From Bacteroidaceae bacterium (GTDB lineage Bacteria; Bacteroidota; Bacteroidia; Bacteroidales; Bacteroidaceae), in NCBI GenBank assembly GCA_017429945.1, contig JAFRNY010000063.1, forward strand, positions 41,358-105,357: a stretch of DNA of 64,000 nt, read 5' to 3'. The translations under genes were made by a program, and so were the position numbers. Positions 9,614 to 16,817 of the stretch are shown in pieces. The notes beneath the pieces were generated by a model. It was not told the origin of the DNA, made no database searches, and saw only the letters and a list, made by a program, of their open reading frames with translations. The number at the start of each line of letters is the position of its first letter. The stretch's first letter is position 1.

Positions 9614-10012
9614 TCAGTTTATGCCTTCTCGCAGTTGCGTCGATGAGATACCTTCAGTTCGAGGAAGAGTAACAACTTCACGTCCGTTCTCGTGACACCA
9701 ACGCATGGCGGCTTGAAAGCCTGGGTGTTGTTGGTCTGGCCCTACAGCAAAGATGTCGAAGTCCACTTTGCGGACAATGCTGTCAACATCCTTATAAAGC
9801 ACAACCTCATCGACATACCGCACAGAACTTACCATGTAAACTCGTTCTTCTGTAGAGTAGACCATTTTAGCATTAGGTTTATACTTGAGCACGTAGTCAC
9901 CATCCTGAACTGCCACAATTAGGTGGTCGCCTAATGCCCGAGCACGCTCAAACAGTTTAACATGGCCGATGTGTAATACGTCGTATACACCTACGGTAAA
10001 AACTTTTTTCAT
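9614..10012 (-). CDS. TagD-like cytidylyltransferase
   Basis: At 132 residues this matches the length of glycerol-3-phosphate cytidylyltransferases. It has the nucleotidyltransferase HxGH motif (His14-x-Gly-His17 in GVYDVLHIGHVKL), ERVYMVSSVRYVDEV, and the C-terminal signature RTEGISST (118-125), which is diagnostic for TagD/GCT-type enzymes. The reaction would be CTP plus an alditol phosphate or similar, giving a CDP-activated donor. It is convergent with licD and co-directional with the glycosyltransferase gene upstream (gap 9 bases). Supplying CDP-donor for LicD is an attractive but untested reading; ethanolamine-phosphate-like substrates are an alternative. Confidence 0.85.
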   Translation of the reverse strand: MKKVFTVGVYDVLHIGHVKLFERARALGDHLIVAVQDGDYVLKYKPNAKMVYSTEERVYMVSSVRYVDEVVLYKDVDSIVRKVDFDIFAVGPDQQHPGFQAAMRWCHENGREVVTLPRTEGISSTQLREGIN

Positions 10013-10021
10013 TATATTTTA

Positions 10022-10789
10022 TTAAAGTTTTAGTTCAAAAATCTTATAGGCAAATTTCAGACTGATCATCAGCGCGTTGGTGTAGATGCCGTTCTCGCGG
10101 CAGGCACGGACGTCGTCTTGGATTAGTTGCAGGCGACTGTGGACGTTGCGGGTGCTGAGACCGCCGGTGCGCATCGTCACGAAATCGAGCGGCTGATACT
10201 TTGCTTTAATCTTGTGTACGCAGAAGAGGCGCACCATCATCTCGTAGTCGGAGCCTATCTTGTAGTCGGTCTTGTAGAGGCCGGCGCGCTCGAAGACTTC
10301 GCGGCGGGCGTAGAACGAGGGGTGTGCGGGCATGAAACCGAAGCGCAGCCAGCGTGGGCTGAAGCGTTTTGAGGAATAGTAGCGTATGCATTTGTCGGGC
10401 TGTCCTTCGCGAATGAAGTGTATGTCGCCGTAAGTCGCGTCGATGCTTTCGTCGTCGAAGACTTTGACCATTTGCTCGATTACGGTGTTGGAGGTGAAAT
10501 AGTCGTCGCTGTTCAGGATGCCTACGACGTCGCCCGTGGCCATCGTGATGCCTTTGTTCATGGCGTCGTAGATGCCGCCGTCTTTTTCTGAGAGCCATCG
10601 CATGCGGCCGCCGAACTTAGGCTCGAACTGGCGCAGTATGTCCACGGTGCCGTCGGTCGACTGGCCGTCGACGATGATGTATTCTATGTTCGCGTAGCTT
10701 TGTGCCAGCACCGACGCAATGGTATCGGCAATGGTCGAGGCACTATTGTAGGCTACGGTGATTATGCTTACTTTGATGTCTGTTGGCAT
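10022..10789 (-). CDS. Family 2 glycosyltransferase
   Basis: The start at 10789 (MPTDIKVSIIT) gives 255 residues. An ATG 21 bases upstream is rejected because it lies inside a TATCTTTG promoter box. The GT-A core is clear: VSIITVAYNSASTIADTIAS, then YIIVDGQSTDGT, GGIYDAMNKGI and the DxD-like element ILNSDDYF. Further motifs (GDIHFI, HPSFYARREVF, KIGSDYEMM) match Bacteroidetes GT2 enzymes of the WcaA type. It is a cytoplasmic enzyme that adds a sugar to a lipid-linked glycan. It is transcribed with the TagD-like gene. Higher GC than the cassette to its left marks the boundary of the AT-rich island. Confidence 0.87.
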   Translation of the reverse strand: MPTDIKVSIITVAYNSASTIADTIASVLAQSYANIEYIIVDGQSTDGTVDILRQFEPKFGGRMRWLSEKDGGIYDAMNKGITMATGDVVGILNSDDYFTSNTVIEQMVKVFDDESIDATYGDIHFIREGQPDKCIRYYSSKRFSPRWLRFGFMPAHPSFYARREVFERAGLYKTDYKIGSDYEMMVRLFCVHKIKAKYQPLDFVTMRTGGLSTRNVHSRLQLIQDDVRACRENGIYTNALMISLKFAYKIFELKL

Positions 10790-10804
10790 TGTTGACTTTC
10801 GTTT

Positions 10805-10816
10805 GTGCAAAGATAA
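10805..10816 (-). promoter_or_regulatory. Promoter -7 box for the GT2 / cytidylyltransferase operon
   Basis: Reading the minus strand gives TATCTTTGCAC about 16-24 bases before the chosen start codon, a match to the Bacteroidetes -7 consensus TAnnTTTG. Confidence 0.6.
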
Positions 10817-10960
10817 GAATTAATCGTGCCAAATCCTTCTCTCGCACTAAGAAAATAAGAGAATATGCAATATATGAAAAAATCTTTTGCTTTCACATAA
10901 TAAATCGCGTCTTCATACGTTTATTAAAAGAGTAACCTCATATCCGTTAACCTATCCGAC

Positions 10961-12067
10961 ATGGCGTCGTACTACATATATATCTTCCTTGCCTTCTTTA
11001 TTGGAGCGATTGCGACGGCAGTCACGATACCACTTATTATAGCTTTTTGCCGGAAGTTTGGCTACTACGACCAGCCCAACCAACGCAAGGTACACAAGCA
11101 GGCTGTGCCTCGCCTGGGCGGTATCTCGTTCCTACCGTCGCTGGCCGTGAGCTTTGCTTTTACGATGCTTGTCTATTACAGCCAGACGAATACACAGGCT
11201 GAATTTCATCTGTCGTCGGCCTTGATGGTCATTGGCGCCACAATCATATTCCTTGTCGGTGTGCTCGACGACCTTGTCGACCTTCCTGCCAACTTCAAGT
11301 TCGTGGTTATGTCCATAGGCTCGTCGGCGTTGCCTATTTGTAACCTCGCCCTCGACAATCTCCACGGCTTCTTCGGGCTGTACGAGATCCCGGTGTGGGT
11401 GGCTTATCCGTTGACGGTGTTTGTCATCTTGACCATAGTCAATGCCCTGAATCTTATCGATGGCATCGACGGCCTGGCATCTGGCATAGCAGCCATTTGT
11501 CTGGCCTTCTTCGTATATCTCTACGCCGACGTGCGCTACATGATTTTCGACGTTATGTCGGCTGCTATGCTGGGTTCGGTGTTGGCGTTTATGTGCTTCA
11601 ACATCTTCGGCAAGGTGGGGCACATGAAGATTTTCATGGGCGATGCCGGCAGCCTCATCCTGGGCTACGTGTTAGCTTACCTCGCCATTAAGTATCTTAT
11701 GGTCACGAAACAGGATGTCTACACTCATGTGAATCCTATTCTGATAGTGTATTCCATGTTCATCGTGCCAGTGTTCGACCTCGTCCGGGTGGCCGTCACG
11801 CGCATAGCATCGGGCTTCCCGATGTTCCATGCCGACCAGCGCCACATCCACCACATACTGATGCGTTGTGGTCTCTCGATGCATCAGGCTCTCGTGGTGA
11901 TTATCGCGATGGTCGTCTTCTTCATCCTGGGTAATATGGCTCTTGATGATATGGATATGCCTATCACCATTATCTTTTTCCTCGACTTAGCTCTTTACCT
12001 CCTCTTCTTTGCTGTGGCCTACGTCATTATCGACCGCAAGGAGACTATGCGGGAGATCCTCAGTTAA
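10961..12067 (+). CDS. MraY/WecA-family glycan-initiating phosphotransferase
   Basis: The 368-residue membrane protein has about ten or eleven hydrophobic segments and the polyprenyl-phosphate sugar-1-phosphate transferase motifs: QRKVHKQAVPRLGGI near residue 45, the Mg-binding GVLDDLVDLP, LIDGIDGLASGIA, and MGDAGSLILGY at 226-236, plus ADQRHIHHILM in the last cytoplasmic loop (the WecA-type HIHH). It would transfer a HexNAc-1-phosphate from a UDP-sugar to undecaprenyl phosphate to start a surface glycan. It lies alone, divergent from the GT2 operon, and next to a structured 3' region. WecA-like rather than MraY is favoured because no murein genes flank it. Confidence 0.9.
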   Translation: MASYYIYIFLAFFIGAIATAVTIPLIIAFCRKFGYYDQPNQRKVHKQAVPRLGGISFLPSLAVSFAFTMLVYYSQTNTQAEFHLSSALMVIGATIIFLVGVLDDLVDLPANFKFVVMSIGSSALPICNLALDNLHGFFGLYEIPVWVAYPLTVFVILTIVNALNLIDGIDGLASGIAAICLAFFVYLYADVRYMIFDVMSAAMLGSVLAFMCFNIFGKVGHMKIFMGDAGSLILGYVLAYLAIKYLMVTKQDVYTHVNPILIVYSMFIVPVFDLVRVAVTRIASGFPMFHADQRHIHHILMRCGLSMHQALVVIIAMVVFFILGNMALDDMDMPITIIFFLDLALYLLFFAVAYVIIDRKETMREILS

Positions 12068-12090
12068 GCGTACGAATGCGAATAAGAATT

Positions 12091-12176
12091 TGCGGCCGGT
12101 TGAATATGCCGATGCGATAGGTCGTATCGGGCGTTTCAGCCTAATGTATCAGCCTACACAACCGGTCGTATCATCC
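12091..12176. repeat. ACCGGT-core palindromic repeat, copy 1
   Basis: Contains GGCCGGTTGAAT (12094-12105), GATAGGTCGTATC and ACCGGTCGTATC (12161-12172). The same units recur at 19.3, 35.7 and 39.9 kb, always between convergent genes. Confidence 0.65.
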
Positions 12177-12287
12177 CTAAGTTCAGGGAGAATTTGCTAA
12201 TTTTCAAGAGAGTGTCTGCCAAAAGTCTCGGGAGTGTTCGTGTCTCCATATGGCATATGCCGATGCCTTTCTCGAGCTCATTCAATA

Positions 12288-12345
12288 ATGACATGTGACA
12301 TAGAAGTAAATAAAAATTTTGTTTTTTTTCTGTGTCACATGTCAT
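12288..12345. terminator. Long perfect-stem hairpin, possible bidirectional terminator
   Basis: ATGACATGTGACA (12288-12300) pairs perfectly with TGTCACATGTCAT (12333-12345); the 32-base loop is rich in A then T. It sits between convergent genes. Confidence 0.5.
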
Positions 12346-12473
12346 CTGATAGGGTAAAGGAATAGCCTTATTATAATGCCACTATTGAAAATCAATGACT
12401 TGCAATGTAAGATGAACCCTTTTTCAAAAACTTTTTGAAAAATCTAAAGAACAATAGCCGTAAAGACAAAAGC

Positions 12474-12501
12474 AAACCCCGCCGGTAGGCCGGCGGGGTT
12501 T
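12474..12501 (-). terminator. Rho-independent terminator of rny
   Basis: An 11-bp GC-rich stem (AACCCCGCCGG / CCGGCGGGGTT) with a 4-base loop lies 27 bases past the rny stop; the minus strand continues TTTGCTTTTG. Confidence 0.8.
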
Positions 12502-12527
12502 CCATATTGTGGCAGTATGCAGATGCC

Positions 12528-14087
12528 TTATTTTGCGTAGCTCACGGCACGCGTCTCACGGATGACGGTGATCTTCACCTGTCCGGGATAGGTCATCTCG
12601 TTCTGGATCTTTGTGGCGATGTCAGTGGAGAGCGTCTCGATCTGCTTGTCGTCGATCTGGTCTGCACCTACGATTACGCGCAGTTCGCGACCGGCCTGGA
12701 TGGCATAGGTCTTCGTGACGCCGGGATAGCTCATGGCAATGTCCTCGAGGTCCTTCAGGCGCTTAATGTAGGCCTCGGCAATCTCGCGACGTGCGCCGGG
12801 GCGTGCTCCGCTGATGGCGTCGCACACCTGCACGATGGGAGCTATGAGCGAGGTCATCTCCATCTCTTCGTGGTGGGCGCCGATGGCGTTGCAGATGTCG
12901 GGCTTCTCTTTGTACTTCTCGGCAAGCTTGGCGCCATAGAGTGCGTGGGGCATCTCGGGCTCCTCGTCGGGCACCTTGCCTATGTCGTGGAGCAGTCCGG
13001 CGCGCTTGGCTTTCTTGGCGTTGAGGCCGAGCTCCGAAGCCATCACGGCGCAGAGATTGGCTGTCTCGCGAGCGTGCTGCAGCAGGTTCTGTCCGTAGCT
13101 GGAGCGATACTTCATCTTACCCACGATGCGAATGAGTTCGGGGTGTAGGCCATGGATTCCGAGGTCGATGGCTGTGCGCTTGCCTATCTCGAGGATCTCC
13201 TCATCGATCTGCTTCTTGACTTTCGAAACGACTTCCTCGATGCGGGCGGGGTGAATGCGTCCGTCGGCCACCAGCTGGTGGAGTGCCAGGCGCGCTATCT
13301 CGCGGCGCACGGGGTCGAAGCCGCTGATGACAATGGCTTCGGGCGTGTCATCGACGACGATCTCGACGCCTGCGGCAGCCTCGAGGGCACGAATGTTGCG
13401 GCCTTCGCGACCGATGATGCGTCCCTTGACATCGTCGTTGTCGATGTGGAACACCGTGACGCTGTTCTCTACGGCTGTCTCGGTGGCTACGCGCTGAATA
13501 GTCTGAATGACGATGCGCTTAGCCTCTTTGTTGGCCGTCATCTTGGCGTCGTCCATGATCTCGTTGATGTAGCTTGCAGCCTCGGTCTTAGCCTCGTCCT
13601 TGAGAGTCTCCACGAGGCGCTCGCGCGCTTCGTCGGCCGTGAGGCCACTGATCTTCTCGAGCTGAGTGCGCTCCTGCGCGATGAGGTTTTCCAGGCGCTG
13701 ACCCAGTTCCTCCTCTTTCTTCTGCAGCAGAGCCTGCTGCTGTTCGAGGCGTTTGCGCTCGTTCTCCTGCTCGCTCTTACGGCGGTTGAGCTCATCCTGG
13801 CGTTGGTTGAGGCTTATCTCGCGCTGCTTGATGCGGTTCTCGCCTTGCTGGATTTGCTGGTTGCGCTGTTGCACTTCCTTCTCGAGCTCAGCTTTCTTGT
13901 TGAGGAATTTCTCTTTCACCTCGAGCAGTTTCTTCTGCTTGATTACCTCGGCATCTTTCTTTGCCTCCTCGTGCATCTCTTTGATGCGGGCTGGCATCGT
14001 ATGGCGATACCAGATGAGCAGGTAGACGGCCATGGCAGCCGCGATTACTGCAGAGGCGATGGTGATTATCAGTCCGATTGTTGTCAT
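12528..14087 (-). CDS. rny: Ribonuclease Y
   Basis: The 519-residue protein has the full RNase Y layout: one N-terminal membrane helix (about residues 5-28), a long Lys/Glu/Gln-rich coiled coil (about 30-190), a KH domain with [19 protein letters not shown], and an HD domain with [10 protein letters not shown] (His367-Asp368). RNase Y is a membrane-anchored endoribonuclease that starts mRNA decay. Length and order match the family. It ends an operon with a coiled-coil gene and zapA, separated from zapA by about 160 bases. A strong hairpin terminator follows. Long open frames on the opposite strand here are shadows of its codon usage. Confidence 0.96.
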   Translation of the reverse strand: MTTIGLIITIASAVIAAAMAVYLLIWYRHTMPARIKEMHEEAKKDAEVIKQKKLLEVKEKFLNKKAELEKEVQQRNQQIQQGENRIKQREISLNQRQDELNRRKSEQENERKRLEQQQALLQKKEEELGQRLENLIAQERTQLEKISGLTADEARERLVETLKDEAKTEAASYINEIMDDAKMTANKEAKRIVIQTIQRVATETAVENSVTVFHIDNDDVKGRIIGREGRNIRALEAAAGVEIVVDDTPEAIVISGFDPVRREIARLALHQLVADGRIHPARIEEVVSKVKKQIDEEILEIGKRTAIDLGIHGLHPELIRIVGKMKYRSSYGQNLLQHARETANLCAVMASELGLNAKKAKRAGLLHDIGKVPDEEPEMPHALYGAKLAEKYKEKPDICNAIGAHHEEMEMTSLIAPIVQVCDAISGARPGARREIAEAYIKRLKDLEDIAMSYPGVTKTYAIQAGRELRVIVGADQIDDKQIETLSTDIATKIQNEMTYPGQVKITVIRETRAVSYAK

Positions 14088-14247
14088 GAGTGATTTAGTT
14101 GGTTGTATGTATATATATTAAATAATGTAACGCGCCATCCTTATCCTCGCATCCCTCGGCTTGGTGGTAGCTTTGGGTTGCAAGGCGGGTGGTGCGTTCG
14201 TTGTTTGCGTTCAGATGTCTGCCGTATCTCGGCTTGGCTCTCAAAGG

Positions 14248-14538
14248 TTATTTGAGTGCCGCGTTCACTTCGTTGGTGAGTCCCGTGATAGCCGCCATGA
14301 GCGGTTGAATGTTCGCGCTGGCTTCCGTCTTTTGTTGCATGACGGCAATGTCGAGCACAGTCATTAGCAGGTATGTCTCGTTGCTCTGGTGTGGGAATCT
14401 GTTGGCATAGAAGCTGTGTCGTTTGTTGATGAGCTTCTCGGCATTACGATAGTAGAGCTCCTCGTCGCGCCGTATGGTGATCGAGAAGTTCTGCCCTCCG
14501 AGCTTGAGTGTTATCTGAAAGGTATCGCTTATTTCCAT
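14248..14538 (-). CDS. zapA: Cell division protein ZapA
   Basis: At 96 residues it has the ZapA features: an N-terminal beta region (FQITLKLGGQNFSITIRRDEE), the Y-R-N-A-E-K-L-I-N segment, and a C-terminal helix for dimer/tetramer coiled-coil packing. ZapA binds FtsZ and bundles filaments at the Z-ring. The gene upstream, 14 bases away, encodes a coiled-coil protein that may be its partner, similar to the ZapA-ZapB pairing, although no ZapB homology is claimed. The small size limits certainty to the family level. Confidence 0.85.
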   Translation of the reverse strand: MEISDTFQITLKLGGQNFSITIRRDEELYYRNAEKLINKRHSFYANRFPHQSNETYLLMTVLDIAVMQQKTEASANIQPLMAAITGLTNEVNAALK

Positions 14539-14552
14539 TTTTTATCAATGCA

Positions 14553-14861
14553 TTAAGCTTCGGGGCCCATGGCTTTGAGCTGGGCGATACACTTGTCTAC
14601 GTCGCGCACCAGACGGCTGATTCTGAGTTTGGCTGCGGCGAGGTCTTTGTCGCCTACTTCCATCAGACGTGCCGTCTTGAGGTTGTTGTATGCCGCTTCG
14701 GAGTCGTGCAGCTGTTGCTTCAGCCGCTTGAGCTCTTCGTCTTTGGCTATGACGTCTTCGAGCAGCTCTTCATTTTCTTCCTTCACTTGCTGGAATTTGA
14801 TGATGAGTTGCCTGGTTCGCGTCTCTAAGAGTCGTACTATTTTCTCTTCTTCAGCTGTCAT
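14553..14861 (-). CDS. Small coiled-coil protein upstream of zapA
   Basis: The 102-residue protein is nearly all charged helix (KIVRLLETRTRQLIIKFQQV, then KEENEELLEDVIAKDEELKR) with heptad spacing that predicts a coiled coil through about residue 60, then a second helix. It has no signal peptide or membrane segment. I do not recognise a named family. First position in an operon with zapA suggests a cytoplasmic division-related role comparable to ZapB, which is inference from context only. A TACCTTTG promoter box lies about 42 bases upstream. Confidence 0.75.
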   Translation of the reverse strand: MTAEEEKIVRLLETRTRQLIIKFQQVKEENEELLEDVIAKDEELKRLKQQLHDSEAAYNNLKTARLMEVGDKDLAAAKLRISRLVRDVDKCIAQLKAMGPEA

Positions 14862-14902
14862 ACGAAGCGTGTTTGCCGTGCATACAGTATGTTTATCGGG
14901 TA

Positions 14903-14910
14903 CAAAGGTA
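14903..14910 (-). promoter_or_regulatory. Promoter -7 box for the coiled-coil/zapA/rny operon
   Basis: Minus strand reads TACCTTTG followed by TACCCG, a clean TAnnTTTG match 42 bases before the first start codon. Confidence 0.65.
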
Positions 14911-14915
14911 TGAAA

Positions 14916-15048
14916 TAATTCTCAATTCATAATTCATAATTCATAATTATTTTATCTGTGGTGCCGATTTTAGTACCTTTTTCTCGTCTCGGCACTCCTA
15001 ATTATGAATTATGCATTATGAATTATGCATTGTGAATTATGCATTCCG
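14916..15048. repeat. Inverted AT-rich ATAATTCATAATTC repeats
   Basis: Tandem copies of ATTCATA on the left (14916-14950) face tandem copies of TTATGAATTATGCA on the right (about 14999-15045), so the transcript could fold into a long AT-rich hairpin. It occupies the space between the coiled-coil gene promoter and the 3' end of the next gene. Similar units occur at 43.78 kb. Confidence 0.7.
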
Positions 15049-15053
15049 AATTC

Positions 15054-15695
15054 CTATTGTCCCTTGGTTTCTTTGTCGATGTCGGCCCGCTTCTCTTTTT
15101 TGGCGAGCATGATGGTCTTGTGCACGTACTCTGTCATCCATGCCTCAGAGAAGCCGAGCGTCTGCTGGTACTTGCGCACGGTGCCCACGGTGCGGCGCAC
15201 GTTGTCGTCCTTCCAGTCGTTTTTAGTCGTGATGTCGTGGATGGTCTTCTCGGTCATGGTGAGCAGGGCGCCTTTCATGAACGAAGGCAGGCGGAACTTC
15301 CACTGCATAAGGTTGCCCATGAGCATCATCAGGTCCTGCGAGAAACCTTGGAACTGCACGAGGTAGGTCTGCACATCGTTGATGCGTCGGCAGCGCTTCT
15401 TCACGCTCTCGTCGATCTCCTGGGTGAATGTCTCGCTGATGCCATAGACGTCGTGCAGCATCTGAGCGCAGCGCTTCTTCTCGCCCAGACCCAGACGGTT
15501 GTTGATGGTTGGCACTTTCAGCGTCTGCTTGAACACGCGCAAGTCGGGTAGGGCGGCCAGATTGGTGATGCCGGCCTGCGCGGCGATGTCTGCCTGAAGG
15601 TACACGCGTATGAGCGTCATGAAGTCTTCCATGCCGCCTATCTTTGTCTCATTTTCGGCCTCTTTGCGGCCGAACAGTTTGCTTAAGAATGACAT
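15054..15695 (-). CDS. Conserved-looking protein of unknown function
   Basis: The 213-residue protein has no signal peptide or membrane helix and is predicted to be mostly alpha-helical, basic and soluble. It begins MSFLSKLFGRKEAENETKIG and ends in a Lys-rich tail (AKKEKRADIDKETKGQ). I do not recognise its family. It follows rfbA by 45 bases on the same strand and is probably co-transcribed from the rfbA promoter. That placement alone does not imply a role in sugar nucleotide synthesis. Codon use matches its GC-rich neighbours, so it looks native. Confidence 0.75.
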   Translation of the reverse strand: MSFLSKLFGRKEAENETKIGGMEDFMTLIRVYLQADIAAQAGITNLAALPDLRVFKQTLKVPTINNRLGLGEKKRCAQMLHDVYGISETFTQEIDESVKKRCRRINDVQTYLVQFQGFSQDLMMLMGNLMQWKFRLPSFMKGALLTMTEKTIHDITTKNDWKDDNVRRTVGTVRKYQQTLGFSEAWMTEYVHKTIMLAKKEKRADIDKETKGQ

Positions 15696-15740
15696 TTAAA
15701 TGTTGGAAATTGAAATATTGAATATTGAAAATTGAATAGT

Positions 15741-16643
15741 TCACTCTTGATATCTTACATTGTTTCGTGCATCCTCGACCACCTTGACGAGGTACTGCCC
15801 ATACTGGTTCTTGATCATAGGCTGTGCCAGCTCCAGCATGCGCTCTTCGCTTATCCAACCATGGCGGAAGGCGATGGCCTCGAGGCACGCCACTTTCAGT
15901 CCTTGGCGCTTCTCGATGACCTCTATGAAGGTCGATGCCTCAGAGAGGCTGTCGTGGGTGCCGGTGTCGAGCCATGCGAAGCCGCGCCCGAGCGTCTGCA
16001 CTTTCAGTTCACCGTCCTCGAGGAAGCGCTGGTTCACGGTCGTGATCTCCAGCTCGCCGCGAGCCGAGGGCTTGATTGTTGCGGCCACATCGACCACCTT
16101 GTTGGGGTAGAAGTAGAGGCCTACGACGGCATAGTTCGACTTAGGCTTCGACGGTTTCTCCTCGATGCTGAGGCAGTTGCCGTGGGCGTCGAACTCAGCC
16201 ACGCCGTAGCGCTCGGGGTCGTTCACCCAGTAGCCGAACACGGTGGCTTTGCCCTCATGCTCGGCCGTGTAGACGGCCTCGCGCAGCAGCGGAGTGAAGC
16301 CCGAGCCGTGAAAGATGTTGTCGCCCAGGACCAGGCATGCTGCATCGTCGCCTATGAACTCGCGCCCGATGATGAAGGCCTGGGCCAGTCCGTCGGGCGA
16401 CGGTTGCTCGGCGTAGCTAAGATTGATGCCGTAGTCCGAACCATCGCCCAGCAGGCGGCGGAAGGCGGGCAAGTCGTGGGGCGTAGATATCACGAGGATG
16501 TCGCGGATGCCAGCCTCCATCAGCACCGAGATGGGGTAATAGACCATCGGTTTATCGAAGATAGGCAGCAGCTGCTTCGACACACCTTTCGTGATGGGGT
16601 AGAGGCGTGTGCCGGAGCCGCCGGCCAGTACTATTCCTTTCAT
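15741..16643 (-). CDS. rfbA: Glucose-1-phosphate thymidylyltransferase RfbA
   Basis: The 300-residue enzyme begins [20 protein letters not shown], the sugar nucleotidyltransferase signature, followed by [32 protein letters not shown] and the C-terminal helical region with [11 protein letters not shown], all standard for RfbA/RmlA of normal length. It makes dTDP-glucose from dTTP and glucose-1-phosphate, the first step to dTDP-rhamnose and related sugars. rfbB, rfbC and rfbD are not in the window, so the pathway must be completed elsewhere. A TATCTTTG promoter box lies about 31 bases upstream of the start. Confidence 0.95.
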   Translation of the reverse strand: MKGIVLAGGSGTRLYPITKGVSKQLLPIFDKPMVYYPISVLMEAGIRDILVISTPHDLPAFRRLLGDGSDYGINLSYAEQPSPDGLAQAFIIGREFIGDDAACLVLGDNIFHGSGFTPLLREAVYTAEHEGKATVFGYWVNDPERYGVAEFDAHGNCLSIEEKPSKPKSNYAVVGLYFYPNKVVDVAATIKPSARGELEITTVNQRFLEDGELKVQTLGRGFAWLDTGTHDSLSEASTFIEVIEKRQGLKVACLEAIAFRHGWISEERMLELAQPMIKNQYGQYLVKVVEDARNNVRYQE

Positions 16644-16673
16644 ACGTCAGTCCGTTTTATTGTTATTCGTCTG

Positions 16674-16681
16674 CAAAGATA
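16674..16681 (-). promoter_or_regulatory. Promoter -7 box for rfbA
   Basis: Minus strand TATCTTTG followed by CAGACG, 31 bases before the rfbA start. Confidence 0.6.
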
Positions 16682-16766
16682 ATGCAATATTGGTGTAAGG
16701 CCAAGGATTTTCTGCTTTTTCTGCTTTTTTCGCACTTTAGTTGCCTGCCGTTTCAAAAACAATCAC

Positions 16767-16774
16767 TAACTTTG
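16767..16774 (+). promoter_or_regulatory. Promoter -7 box for the tyrosine autokinase
   Basis: TAACTTTG followed by CAGCGC, 44 bases before the start codon at 16818. Confidence 0.6.
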
Positions 16775-16817
16775 CAGCGCAAAATTGCAAGTTGTGGAAT
16801 AAGTAAAGAAATAAAAT

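Larger units (their letters stand above)
12068..12527. other. 460-base convergent intergenic region with ACCGGT repeats and two hairpins
   Basis: No gene is visible. The region holds a repeat segment at 12091-12176 (GGCCGGTTGAAT and ACCGGTCGTATC units), a long hairpin at 12288-12345, a TTTTTCAAAAACTTTTTGAAAA palindrome near 12419-12444, and the rny terminator at 12474-12501. Confidence 0.7.

Noticed and set aside
12507-14093. Two long open frames opposite rny (213 and 313 codons)
   Set aside because: They mirror the rny reading frame in GC-rich DNA, have low-complexity Leu/Asp/Val-rich translations and no promoter or family match.
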